From Chytriomyces cf. hyalinus JEL632 (Eukaryota; Chytridiomycota; Chytridiomycetes; Chytridiales; Chytriomycetaceae), in assembly GCA_025435555.1 (NCBI GenBank), contig JAIWWG010000017.1, positions 428,866 through 492,865 on the forward strand: a stretch of 64,000 nt of DNA, given 5' to 3'. Below the pieces are notes generated by a model. The model saw only the letters and a program-made list of their open reading frames with translations. It ran no database searches and had not been told where the DNA came from. The position numbers and the translations under genes were made by a program. This document shows positions 48,070 to 58,751 of the stretch, in pieces. The stretch's first letter is position 1. The number at the start of each line of letters is the position of its first letter.

Positions 48070-49358
48070 TTATTGATTTCCTTGCAACCCCAGTTTCTTT
48101 GCAATTTGATCTGCCAAGTCAACGTACACTTGCCCCGTCTGTGTTCCCGCCACCACCGAAACAAGTTTCCCAGAGTCAGCAGCTTCGCAGACAGCAGGAT
48201 CCAGCGGCACATTTGCAAGCACAGACACGCCAAGTTCCGCTGCCAATGCACTGACCCGATTTTGGTTGCCACTAATGGGCGCTGGATTGAAGATATGCGA
48301 TTCGTGTTTGCAGTTTGGACAAGTGAAGAAACTCATGTTTTCAACGAGTCCAAGAATCTAGCTTGCGTTCGGTTTTTGTGAGTATTTTGTCCATCGAAAT
48401 TTGTTTGCCCGCGCGTTGAAGGGTTGCTACTCAACTGGCACATCCATTTTGCTGAAGAGTGTGATTCCCTTTTTTGCATCGGCCAATGCAACATCTTGCG
48501 GTGTGGACACGATCACAGCGCCTGTTGTTATGGTATAGTTTGCACCAATAAGCGTACGCAAACAATCTTGCGCGATAAAAACTCACCATCCAGCGCAACT
48601 TGCTGCAAGATTGATATCTGAGTGTCGCCGGTGCCGGGCGGCATGTCGATCACGAGCACATCCAGATCAGACCATTTAACTTGCCACAGCAATTGTTGAA
48701 TCGCCTTCATCACCTGGATTTGACAGGGGCGTTATTTCGCGCGCAACCATGAGAGGGGAAAGCAATTGATCGCGCTCACCATCATCCCCCTCCAAACCAC
48801 AGCCTGATCCTGGTCTACCAAAAATCCCATCGACATGCATTCGACTCCGTAATTGACGAGTGGTTGCAGATGATTGCTGTTGGGTGCGAGCAGAGCTTCC
48901 TGACCCACCAAGTTCATCATCAAAGGAATTGAAGGACCAAACAAGTCCGCATCAAGGATCCCAGAGCGAATTCCTTTTGCTGCAAGACTCGTTGCAAGGT
49001 TGACTGATGGACAAAACAGACGTGAGATCATACGAGCACACGCGAAGATACTATTCGAAAGGATGGGACGAACCCGATGTGGTACTCTTCCCGACACCGC
49101 CTTTCGCAGAGTAAACGGCAATAACTTTCTTCACGTTTGGAATGGTTCGCCGCTGGGGAAGGCCCTTTGTAATGTTCGGATTCGTGGATGGGTGGGGTGT
49201 GTTGATGCGGGTAGGCAGGCCCTGCATGAGAACAGCGGGATCGTCAGCGAGATTGTTGCAGCTTCAAGCATTGGTGTTGTTTGTGGGAGTACCAGTGGAT
49301 TTGCATGGCTTCGAAGCGCCGATGTTGTTGAGAACAGCCGCTTTGCAATAATCCACAT
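48070..49358 (-). CDS. Mitochondrial Fe-S carrier NUBPL/IND1 (Mrp/NBP35 P-loop ATPase)
   Basis: The start at 49358 gives the mitochondrial presequence [18 protein letters not shown]. An intron (GTACTCCC...TCATGCAG) leads in phase 0 to [12 protein letters not shown] and [20 protein letters not shown]. The deviant Walker A is SAKGGVGKS. Later motifs: [51 protein letters not shown], and the cluster-binding CxxC in [14 protein letters not shown]. It ends [19 protein letters not shown]1/NUBPL inserts Fe-S clusters into respiratory complex I, so the organism is expected to keep complex I (inference). Confidence 0.92.
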
Positions 49359-49417
49359 TTTCTGTTTTCTTTTTCTTTCTTTCTTTTTTTCGCAGTTAAA
49401 ATCACGTCAGAAAATCA
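49359..49417. promoter_or_regulatory. 59-bp bidirectional promoter, NUBPL / RPF2
   Basis: A pyrimidine-rich TTTCTTTTTCTTTCTTTCTTTTTTTCGC tract fills most of the gap between the divergent starts. It may act as a poly(dT) nucleosome-excluding element. Confidence 0.4.
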
Positions 49418-50718
49418 ATGCTGCGATCAAAGTGAGGACATCCCACTTCAACCTGGAGAAGTGCCGTGACTTATCCCCTGTTGTCCCCCGTGTCTGCCAG
49501 GCCAAGAAATGCCGCGTCGAAGCGAGCCATGAAGAAGAGAGAGCCCATGGTGGGTGTTCTTTTCGCAGTCCTGTTGTCTGACTGACCCAACCTCTCCCGT
49601 ATCAGCTGGAGGAAAACGTAAAGATGGCCCTCTTCATCAAAGGCTCCACCACTTCGGAGCTCGGAATGGATGCCCTAAAGGACCTGGTAATAAGCAGCTG
49701 CTTCATACTGTACGTTGGCTTCACACTCACCAAACCAACCCCCAAACAGTACGCCCTGCGTCGTCCCAATGGCGTTCTCTTTTCTAAGAAAAACGATCTG
49801 CATCCATTTGGTTCGAACTCAATCTTCGCATTGATGCTCATCAGGGGTGAAAGCTGACTTGTGTTTTTTATGTCTTTCAGAGGACCCACGCCCCGTCGAA
49901 TTCTTGAGCACAAAAAACAACTCGCCCCTTCTTCTCCTCGCATCCCACTCAAAGAAAAGACCTCACTGCCTCACCCTGATGCGCACATTCGACCACCAAA
50001 TCCTCGACATGGTCGAGCTTCTCGTGCAGCGCGGACTTCCGACAGAAGCCTTCGAAGGAGCAAAGCCTGTGATTGGAAACCGTCCATGTCTCGTATTCCA
50101 AGGAGACTTGTGGGAAGTTGACGAAGAGTTTGGACGAATCAAAAGCAGCCTGATGGATTTGCTTGGAAACGGAAATGGTGCTTCAAATGCTGACAAAGTG
50201 AACTTGAAAGGATTAGACCACGTCATTTGCTGCACTGTAGACACGGATCGCGTTGTTCACTTGAGGAGTTACATGGTTGTTCTGAAAAAGAGCGGCACAA
50301 AGCTGCCGAAAGTGGAGCTGCAAGAATGTGGACCTGCTTTGGAGATGAAAGTTGGCAGAACTCAGTTTGCCGATGCAACTGTTTATAAGGAGGCTTTGAG
50401 AGTGCCCAAGGAGTTACAGGTTCGTGGTATTTTTTTTTTGCTTGCCCTCTGAGTATCAACTAACGACTGGTTGATTCAAATCAACAGCAAAAGAAAGTCA
50501 AGAACATCGAACGCGATGAGATGGGCGACAAGCTGGGACGTGTGCACATGGAGAAACAAGACTTGACCAAGCTGCAGACCCGTAAAATGAAGGGACTGAA
50601 GCGCGGCCGCAAAGACGAAGACGGCGAAGAAGGAGAGGGCGACGAAGAGAGCGCCGCTGAGTCAAAGAAGCAGCCGCGTGCCAGAAAAGTGTCGGCAAAA
50701 AAGTCATCGTCCGAGTAA
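49418..50718 (+). CDS. RPF2: Ribosome production factor 2 (Brix-domain protein)
   Basis: Nucleolar 60S assembly factor that, with Rrs1, loads 5S RNP. The first exon MLRSK is spliced to PRNAASKRAMKKREPM, then LEENVKMALFIKGSTTSELG, reproducing the family N-terminus. The Brix domain continues with KDLYALRRPNGVLFSKKNDL, HPFEDPRPVEFLSTKNNSPL, LLASHSKKRPHCLTLMRTFD, LDHVICCTVDTDRVVHLRSY and VELQECGPALEMKVGRTQFA. The C-terminus is K/E-rich (GLKRGRKDEDGEEGEGDEE). Introns are short; the one before QKKVKNIERDEMG follows ALRVPKELQ. Intact. Confidence 0.93.
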
Positions 50719-50763
50719 TAAAAAATCCAATTTTCTATTCTTGGAAGTCGTTTGTTTGAGGAA

Positions 50764-51330
50764 ATGAGTTCAGATTCCAGTTCATCCAACAGCCTTCTCA
50801 GCATATCTGACGATGAGACTACCGCGAGTCTGACCCTGATCCAACCGTCCTCCACAGACTATATCCTAGCTGCATCCCTTATATCGGTCCTCACTCTCTG
50901 CATTTATCTCAGCCGAGCTGATATCATCTTGGGCGGCGCGGCATTTGTTTCAAGTCTCCTGATGGCGACCATGTTCATCGATGACACACACACGATCCAT
51001 CTCGACAAGACCCGTGGGACAGTTCGCGTGACCAAATCCAAGTTTGGCCAAGTTTCCCGAACTCGTGTTGGTCAAATCCGTGAAGCCGTTGCCGCGCACA
51101 TTGTGGAAGATAAGATATCGCTGAAGCGCAACGGATGGGCGTTGGAGCTGGAATTTCTCAACGCGCAAGGGCTGTACTACAGGATTCGCTGTGCTGACAC
51201 GTTGGTTGTTGGGGAGACGAAGCTGAAGATGCTGGGGACGGCCAAGAGGGAGCTTGAGGAGTACTTGGGGCTGTCAACGAATCCGTTCACCAAAGATTCC
51301 TTCAAAAAGAGTGCTGCGAGGCATTTGTGA
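50764..51330 (+). CDS. Two-TM membrane protein, possibly EROS/CYBC1 (Ycf4-like) family
   Basis: Intronless, 188 residues. An S/D-rich N-terminus (MSSDSSSSNSLLSISDDE) is followed by two hydrophobic helices (YILAASLISVLTLCIYL and ILGGAAFVSSLLMATMFI). A beta-rich cytosolic part follows (IHLDKTRGTVRVTKSKFGQV, REAVAAHIVEDKISLKRNGW, ALELEFLNAQG), then an amphipathic helix. The layout of two N-terminal TMs and a PH-like 'FDKxxGxVxL' sheet resembles EROS/CYBC1, the chaperone for NOX2 gp91phox, and chloroplast Ycf4. No diagnostic residue settles it, so function stays open. PIG-H-type proteins are an alternative with similar topology. Confidence 0.6.
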   Translation: MSSDSSSSNSLLSISDDETTASLTLIQPSSTDYILAASLISVLTLCIYLSRADIILGGAAFVSSLLMATMFIDDTHTIHLDKTRGTVRVTKSKFGQVSRTRVGQIREAVAAHIVEDKISLKRNGWALELEFLNAQGLYYRIRCADTLVVGETKLKMLGTAKRELEEYLGLSTNPFTKDSFKKSAARHL

Positions 51331-51379
51331 TGGTTGAGTAAAGAGTTGGTTTTGACAAACTTTTTTGGTCCTGACAATA

Positions 51380-54111
51380 ATGGCCGTGACTTTCGACTCG
51401 ACATCGGAGATGGACATCCGATGCAGCTCGTACGGATCCCAGCTGTATGAAGGGATGAAGGAGGACATCTTCAACTCGCACTTTGAAAATGATGTCCTGG
51501 ACAATGACGACAACGGCAACGATGCTTGCGTTGCGCCTCGGATTGCAGTAACGCCGGAGCTGCTCAAGCGGGGTCTTGGTAAGCTTGGCCGCAGTCCTGA
51601 TGGGCAAAGCCAGGTCTTCTTGAAGTTAGCCATTCCGGTAACAACAATGCCGACCTGCACAGCGCGTTTCAGTTAAACTCTCAACGACTTTGTATAGAAT
51701 AAGTCGCTCAATGACATAAGTGCGGTCGAGCCATATCAGTTTATTCAGAATTTGAATCTTTCGGGAAACCTGATCACGGGTGAGATCGAAACGAAAACAC
51801 CGCCTCTGCTGATGCTCTCTAAAAACGGCACCCAGACCTCTCCTGCTTAAGCTCTATGCGATACCTGGTCAAACTGGACGTCAGCAACAACAAGTTGTCC
51901 GAAGTGCTGGACTTTTATCCGCCTCCCTTCAATCTGCAAGAGATGGATTTCTCGCACAACCAAATCTACGAAATTCGAGATTTATCAGAGCACCGCTTCT
52001 TGAAAATCGTGCGTTTGGACAGTTGAGTTCATTTTATACCTGGTGGGCAGCATAAACGCGGTCTGGTCGTTGAGAACAGTTGATTTTCATGGCAGGCAAT
52101 TACATCCAAGAAATCACAGGACTGGACGAATGCCGCTTTCTGACTAATCTCAGCCTGTCCTTCAACGAAATTAAACGCATTTCCAACTTGGACGATCTTC
52201 CCATAAAATGCTTGGACCTGGTACGCGCCTGACGGAACATGACTACCTCATGTCCCAAATCACTCATTCTCTTCCTCACCAGCGGTCCAACCGGCTCGAA
52301 TCACTAGAGGGCATCGAAACGCTGTCAGACTTGGAAGATCTTCAACTGAGCAACAACAGCATCAGGAAACTATCCAGCCTCAATCCAAACCACAAATTCC
52401 TGCGTCGCTTGGATTTGGACTGTAACGACATTGACGAACCCGAGCAAATAACGCACCTCAAATCAACCTTGAAAATGCTCACTGAGCTGTCCTTCAGAGA
52501 CAACCCCATCGTCATGCCACCCGCCCCAGTCATCCCAGGAGTCACTGTCTCAGAAACAAACAGCTCAGTCAAAAGCGCACTCCTCCAAAGCGGGAGCGCC
52601 GCTTCCAGCGCAAGTTCCACGTCAGCCCTAACGCGCAAGAGTTCAACAAAACGGCGTCCAGAAACGTCAACTTCCACAAGCTCGGAAACCATTGCGCACA
52701 ATAACCGACTCGCAACTGCATTCCAACTTCAGAGCTTGACGGTGTTGGACGCAAAGCCTTTAACTGTAGAGGAAAAAGTGGCTGCTGTGAATGCTTTCAA
52801 CCCGTCGCCAGGTGTCGTGGCCAGTCTACAGCACAGTTGTTTATTGAAGCGGCAGGCAAAGTTGTATGCGAAAGTGAAAGCTGAGGATTTGATGAGAGCT
52901 ACACATCTGAGGCCTATTGTTTTATGCGGTCCGAGTGGTGCTGGTAAAAGGTGGGCGTGTTTTACTGCCTGCGAAATAGTACTGAAACGCTGGCAATCTG
53001 CAGGACCTTGACAAATCGGCTGTTGAAAGATTTCCCGCACATCTACGGCTGCTCAGTATCACATACGACGCGCAAACCGCGAATTGGCGAAGAGCAAGGA
53101 ACTCATTACCATTTTGTCACAAAGCACGAGATGGAGGCAATGATTGAAGAGGGCAAATTCGCAGAAGTTGTGACTCTCTTTGGCTACATGTACGGAACCA
53201 GTATGGAAGCCATTGATAAAGTCACTGAGGAAGGCAAAGTGTGCATCATGGATTTGGAGATAGAGGTCCACGGCGTTTTTTTTTTCTTGAAGGGAAAATA
53301 TCGATTGCTAACGCCTACTTTGGGTAAACAGGGAGTCCTAGCCCTGAAAAGATCCCACCTAAAACCTCTCTACATTTTCATAACAGTCCCATCATTAGAA
53401 GTACTCAAGAATCGACTGGAAAAGCGTTTTCGCCCTTCAACTGCACATCGGACCAGTGAAACACCGACAAACTATGCCCACACCGGAATCACAATTCCAG
53501 AAAACAGCACAGCAGGTTCATCACCGGATCAGTCTCGTCCATCTTCAGGCCTGGATCGACCCTTGTCAGGGCTGCCCCCTGGCATCTCAAACTTTTCACG
53601 GCCCATTAATGATTCATCCATGACTGCTGGAGGCTTGCTAGATTCTAGACCCATGTCTGCAGCGTCAAATCGAAGCTCAAAGACAACGGCACCTACAACA
53701 GCAGGCGGCCCCTTGGACGATGATGGGATTCGTCGAATGATATTGCAAAAAGGAGACGGAAACAGTAGCTTGTTGAACTTGGTGACAGGAGGGTACCCCA
53801 ATTCAGGAATGGTAGCATTGCCACCTTTGGTAAAGACGACCATTGGTGCTGCAACTCAGGTAAAGCCAGCCAATTCCGTGGATGGAACTGGAGCAGCTGC
53901 CCCGGCACCACCATCCTTGATGACGGAGGAGCAGTTTCAAGAAAACGTTCAGAAATGGATGGCAAAGGCACCCGGCGTACAATCCTATGCGGACTTGCAA
54001 GACTTTTTTGACCTCAAAATTATGAATGACGACCCAGAGCGCGCATACGCGGAGCTGAGGGATTTCTGCTTGACGACTTACATCAAGTGCTACAATGAGT
54101 CTGACAATTGA
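51380..54111 (+). CDS. LRGUK-like: leucine-rich repeats plus guanylate-kinase domain
   Basis: The N-terminal exon MAVTFDSTSEMDIRCSSYG leads to SDS22-type LRRs spread over several exons (FIQNLNLSGNLIT, LVKLDVSNNKLSEVLDF, LTNLSLSFNEIKRISNL, LEDLQLSNNSIRKLSSL, LRRLDLDCNDIDEPEQI). An LRR cap and disordered linker follow, then a guanylate-kinase domain: PIVLCGPSGAGKRTL, SHTTRKPRIGEEQGTHYHF, FAEVVTLFGYMYGTSMEAI and VCIMDLEIE-GVLALKRSHLK. The P-loop has Arg where active guanylate kinases have Ser/Thr (GKR). A 150-residue S/P/G-rich insertion precedes the last GK helices (DFFDLKIMNDDPERAYAELR). LRGUK is required for sperm flagellum assembly in mammals. Phosphotransfer is doubtful; a scaffold role is more likely. 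Confidence 0.85.
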
Positions 54112-54123
54112 TTGAAATACAGT

Positions 54124-54458
54124 TTAGTTGAACTTGTTTGATTTGCATGCGTTGTCACGAAAACGGCTGACAAGTTCCTTGACAAATTCCGTGACTTTCA
54201 CGCGAGTCTTGCCGGGCACCTCATTCTGAAAAAGTGTGGACACTCTAAATAAAACGGCAAGGAAAAGTGTGGATGAGTGACTCTGTCGGATTTAGGCACG
54301 CACCTGTGGCTCAGGTCGTATGCAGCGCCCTCCTCCTTTATTAAGACGCATCCCAGCACCTTGACCCACACTTGCACCGCACTCACAAACCCAACTTTAC
54401 CCACACCGAATTTGTCCAACAAAATGGTGAGACTCTGGGCAATACCCCATGGCACCAT
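54124..54458 (-). CDS. Possible short gene or 3' exons, unknown
   Basis: A minus-strand frame starting MVPWGIAQSLTILLDKFG and running through VKVLGCVLIKEEGAAYDLSH could be spliced, using a weak GTGCCT donor, to NEVPGKTRVKVTEFVKELVS ending ...KSNKFN. Both segments look protein-like. The splice site is poor and no homologue comes to mind. It may be the tail of a larger gene, or a remnant. Confidence 0.25.
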
Positions 54459-54860
54459 CCGCTATTGTGCAGAGAAGCAACTGGAGTTGTTCAAAAGTGG
54501 ATGCAGCGCTGGAACGGCGTGAGACGCGGTTATGATGGGACAGGAGGGGAGTAACATTGGGTCTGTTATCGATTGCTTGAAACTGTCGAGAGGAGCTCAG
54601 GCTGACTGATGAGTTGGGCTCTCGCCTGCGATGAGTGGAGCCGTCCGTCTTGAACATCCAAGTTAATTAACCATTTGAACTCAACGCATACAGGTTGATC
54701 TCCCGATAAATGGTACTCACAAACATTTGACTCTTCTTCCAACACTTGACACCAACCCGCACAACCATTTTTACCCTTGCCTTCACCATTCTCGGACGTA
54801 CAGAGGTAATAAGCTTCCTTATTGATGCACTGACGTTTCACTAACAGCGCTATCTTGCAG

Positions 54861-57608
54861 CTGAGAACTCTTATGGACAAGAGGACTAACATCCGTAACA
54901 TATCCATCATTGCAGTGAGCATTGTTATGCACCACGCGTATGCTGGCTACTCTTCTCACAGATATATTATTTTTCATTTTGCATCAGCATGCCCACCACG
55001 GAAAGAGCACCGTCCACGTGAGTATCCCCCTGCATGACATCATCACAATTCAAATTATACTTATGCGACATCCAGGATTGTCTCGATTCCAAGGCGAGTT
55101 TAGTTACTGGAGCTCGTATCGGACAAAGTGGCTATCGCCAGCAGGGCCGTGATTATGAACCTGAAACGAGTATCATAATCAAGGCCAGTACTACCCCCTT
55201 GCACTTCACCATGCCTGGACAATACCTCGGTGAAATTAAGCAACCGACAGCTGGTGAGTTACTTGCCTTTTAGCAGTCAACGAGTGACATTCGCACCTTT
55301 CTTCAGGATCAAATTTCTTGATCAATTTGATCGACTGCCCAGGTCACGCCGACTTCTCCCCTGAAGTCACGGCATCCCTTCGCGTCACTGACGGTGCCCT
55401 TGTCGTCATTGACACCATTGACGGCGTGTGTATGCAAACTGAAACTGTGCTGCGTCAAGCCCTTGGAGAACGTGTCAAGCCTGTCATCATCATCAACAAG
55501 GTCGACCGGGCCCTGTTGGAGTTGCAAGTTGACAAGGAATCGTTGTACACTGTAAGTATTCATATTCTACCATTCTCCGGCTGTGAATCCTAAGATTTGT
55601 TCGAATCAAAATAGAGCTTTCGTAACATTATCAAAAATGTCAACGACATCATTTCGACCTACCATGTGGATGCTCTTGGTGACATGCAGGTGTCCCCAGA
55701 GAATGGTACTGTCTGCTTCGGGTCTGGTCTCCATGGATGGGCCTTCACTCTTCCCCAGTTTGCCGCTCTTTATTCCAAGAAGTTTGGCGTTTCCAAGGAG
55801 AAGTTAACGGCCAAGCTCTGGGGTGACAACTACTTCAACCCAGCCACCAAGAAGTGGACCACCAAGGCTCAGGATGCGAATGGCAAAGACCTTGAGCATG
55901 CTTTCAACATGTTTGTTCTTGACCCCATCTACAAGCTCTTTGACTCTATCATGAGCTTCAGGAAGGAGGAGACTGTTGCCCTCCTGGAGAAGCTCAATGT
56001 TGTCCTCGAGCCTTATGGGATTGAGTTGGAAGGAAGGTCACTTCTCAAAACTGTTATGCGTGCGTTCTTGCCATTTGCCAATGCCATTTTGAAGATGACA
56101 TGTATCCACTTGCCCTCCCCAGTCACTGCTCAAAAGTACCGTATGGAAGGCCTTTACGAAGGTCCCCTTGATGACGAGTGCGCCATTGCCATCAAGAACT
56201 GCGACCCAGACGGTCCTCTCATGGTTTACGTCACCAAGATGGTTCCCACTACCGACAAGGGTCGTTTCTACGCGTTTGGTCGTGTCTTTTCTGGTACTGT
56301 TCGTGCTGGACAAAAGGTCCGAATCCAGGGACCCAAGTACATGGCAGGAAAGAAGGAGGACTTGTTGTCAAGAGCATTGAGAGTACTGCTTTCATGATGG
56401 GGCGTTATGTCGAAACAATTGAGGACTGCCCGTGTGGAAATATTGTTGGACTTGTTGGAATTGACCAGTTCTTGCTCAAGTCTGGCACTGTCACTACCTC
56501 CGAGTCTGCGCACAACTTGAAGGTCATGAGGTTCTCTGTGTCACCAGTCGTGCAAATTGCAGTTGAGGTCATAAATGCCAAAGACTTGCCCAAGCTAGTT
56601 GAAGGTCTCAAGAGACTGTCAAAGTGCGACCCGTGTGTTCTTTGCTACACATCCGAGTCAGGCGAGCACATTGTTGCTGGTGCCAGCGAGCTTCACTTGG
56701 AAATCTGCTTCAAGAAACTTAAGGAAGACTACTCTGGCGTCTCGTTGAGAAGGGGAGACCCGGTCGTTCAGTTTTGTGAAACTGTTCAGGCTGAGTCCAG
56801 CATCACTTGTTTATCCAAGTCCCCAAACAAGCACAATCGAATATACATGAAGGCGCTCCCAATGACTGAGGAGCTTTCTGTTGCCATTGAGTCCAGAAAA
56901 GTCAACCCCAAGGTTGATTTCAAGAACCGTGCTCAGATCCTTGCTGACGAGTTTGAGTGGGATGTTACTGAAGCTCGCAAGATTTGGTGCTTTGGTCCAG
57001 ATGCAACAGGTGCCAACATGCTGGTTAATCTTACAAAAGGGGTTCAGTACTTGAACGAAATCAAGGACTCTTGCGTGTCTGGATTCCAGTGGGCCACCAA
57101 GGAAGGATGCCTTGCCGATGAGAGCATGCGTTCCATCCGTTTCAACATTCTTGATGTTGTTCTGCTGTCTGATGCCATTCACCGAGGTGGAGGTCAAATT
57201 ATTCCAACTGCGCGTCGCGTCTGCATTGCATCATTCTTGACTGCCAGCCCAGGTATCCAGGAGCCAGTATACCATGTTGAGATCCAGTGTCCCGAAACTG
57301 CCATTGGAGGAATTCTCACTGTGCTCAACAAACGTCGTGGTGTTGTTTTCCAACAAAAATCTGGAACCCCACTCTTCCAGTTCCGTGCCTACCTCCCGGT
57401 CATGGAATCATTTGGTTTTGCTGGAGACTTGCGCGCTGCCACAGGTGGACGGGCCATCCCCCATTGTGTGTTTGATCACTGGCAAATCATGGAAGGAAAC
57501 CCACTTGAGGATGGTACGATGACCCATGATCTTCTTCTCCGCACTCGTGCAAGAAAGGGTCTTAAGGTTGAAATGCCGGTCCTTGAGGACTTTTACGACA
57601 AACTTTGA
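54861..57608 (+). pseudogene. Divergent eEF2 paralogue with frameshift and altered GTPase motifs
   Basis: Most of an elongation factor 2 is present: LRTLMDKRTNIRNISIIA, G3 [13 protein letters not shown]4 [33 protein letters not shown], then [37 protein letters not shown] and [16 protein letters not shown] (diphthamide histidine retained), ending FYDKL. Three features are odd. G1 reads HAHHGKST instead of HVDHGKST. The switch-I block reads TSIIIKAS where RGITIKST-type sequence is expected, losing the Mg-binding Thr. The frame breaks by one missing base near 56361-56370. The intact frames and conserved C-terminal domains suggest recent decay, or an assembly error in a neofunctionalised paralogue. 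The 5' end is unclear: an ATG at 54424 followed at once by GTGAGA is one option. It is unlikely to be the organism's only eEF2. Confidence 0.75.
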
Positions 57609-57780
57609 AGTTGACTCTGGCTTTCTGTTTTCGTTTTTGTATTTATTGACTTGTGATGGTATCGCTCCAATGGGCGTGTGTCGTTGTGCTGAAATGTTAA
57701 ATTAGAAGAGGCGCGTTTGAGTTCATTTTTCCTTGGATTCGTTTTATTGAATCAGTTTGCGGGCGAATCCTGCTGTCAGC

Positions 57781-58584
57781 ATGAAAACCACACTGTCCTT
57801 GCACAGCAAGGGAAAGTTATACAATCCCTTGAAATCCCACACCCGTCCGTGCAAACGCGGATTGGCAAACAAGTGCAGCGAGTGCAAAAGCGAAGACTTC
57901 ATTCGGAGGATTTCCATCCTCAAGATCGGAATGCCTCGGAATGCCCCAATTCCTTCTGTGCGATCCAGTCACTCGGCGAGCTTTCATGAAAAATTATTCA
58001 GAGCTCGCACAAGCGCCATAGTTCTTGCAGTTGCTCGCCAGAATTTAATTCTTCGAAATTCTGAGGTCAGAGATATTGATCAAGTTTTTGATTGCGGTTG
58101 GGAGGGAAGAGCACTGATTGTGCTCTGCGCGCGTCTCTTCGAACTTGCTGTGGTTTCCGACGTTTTGCTGGGAATGGACCAGCGAGTTTACCGCCGGAAA
58201 CAAATGAAGCATTCAAGCGCGTTCACGTTTGAAAAGTCTGGGAGTTGCTCCGTGAATCCGTTGTTGGAAAGATGGATTGAAACAGGATCACCGTCCAAGT
58301 GATTACCTCTCAGCAACACGGCCGTCAATTCAGTCGTCTTTCAAAAACATCGGGAATCACGCCCGTCAATGCGCATTGCGACAAACGCAGTTTTTTCTGA
58401 TTCGATGGATTCGGGGAGGGGATTGCCGTTTTGTCAGAAATGTGAGCCTCCAGGTCTTGCCAGTCATGAGTGTGGTGGGCAGCTGCATGTTCAGCAGCGC
58501 AAACTGGGATGTCAAAAAAAGGGATTCGTGGACGGCCCAGCGCAGCCGTCGGAGTTTGAAGACGTGTTGAACCGGGATGTGTGA
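57781..58584 (+). CDS. Unknown Cys-containing protein, ORF interrupted by one TGA
   Basis: One frame runs from MKTTLSLHSKGKLYNPLKSH through NKCSECKSEDFI and a helical middle (TSAIVLAVARQNLI, GRALIVLCARLFELAVVSDV) to a TGA at 58300-58302. The same frame then stays open to 58584 with CQKCEPPGLASHECGG, a possible zinc site. A GTGAAT...TCTCAG intron (about 58252-58313) could bypass the TGA, but it changes frame and ends the protein soon after. Nonsense mutation, readthrough or an unrecognised intron are possible. No family is recognised. Confidence 0.35.
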
Positions 58585-58751
58585 CTACTGATGCCGGGAA
58601 TCATCCGCATCGATTCTGTCGATTGCGCTTCTCCTGAGACTCGGAAGTGGCGATTGCCAGGACCGAGATTTCAAATGAATGGCGGTGTTCAAGGGTGTCG
58701 GGAAGCGCTTTGCATCATAAATACAACCACTAAAAGTGAATAAGCAAAAAA

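Noticed and set aside
56178-57608. Long open frame taken as a complete gene
   Set aside because: It is the 3' two-thirds of the eEF2-like gene after the frameshift. Its first 40 codons are out-of-frame sequence overlapping the upstream part.
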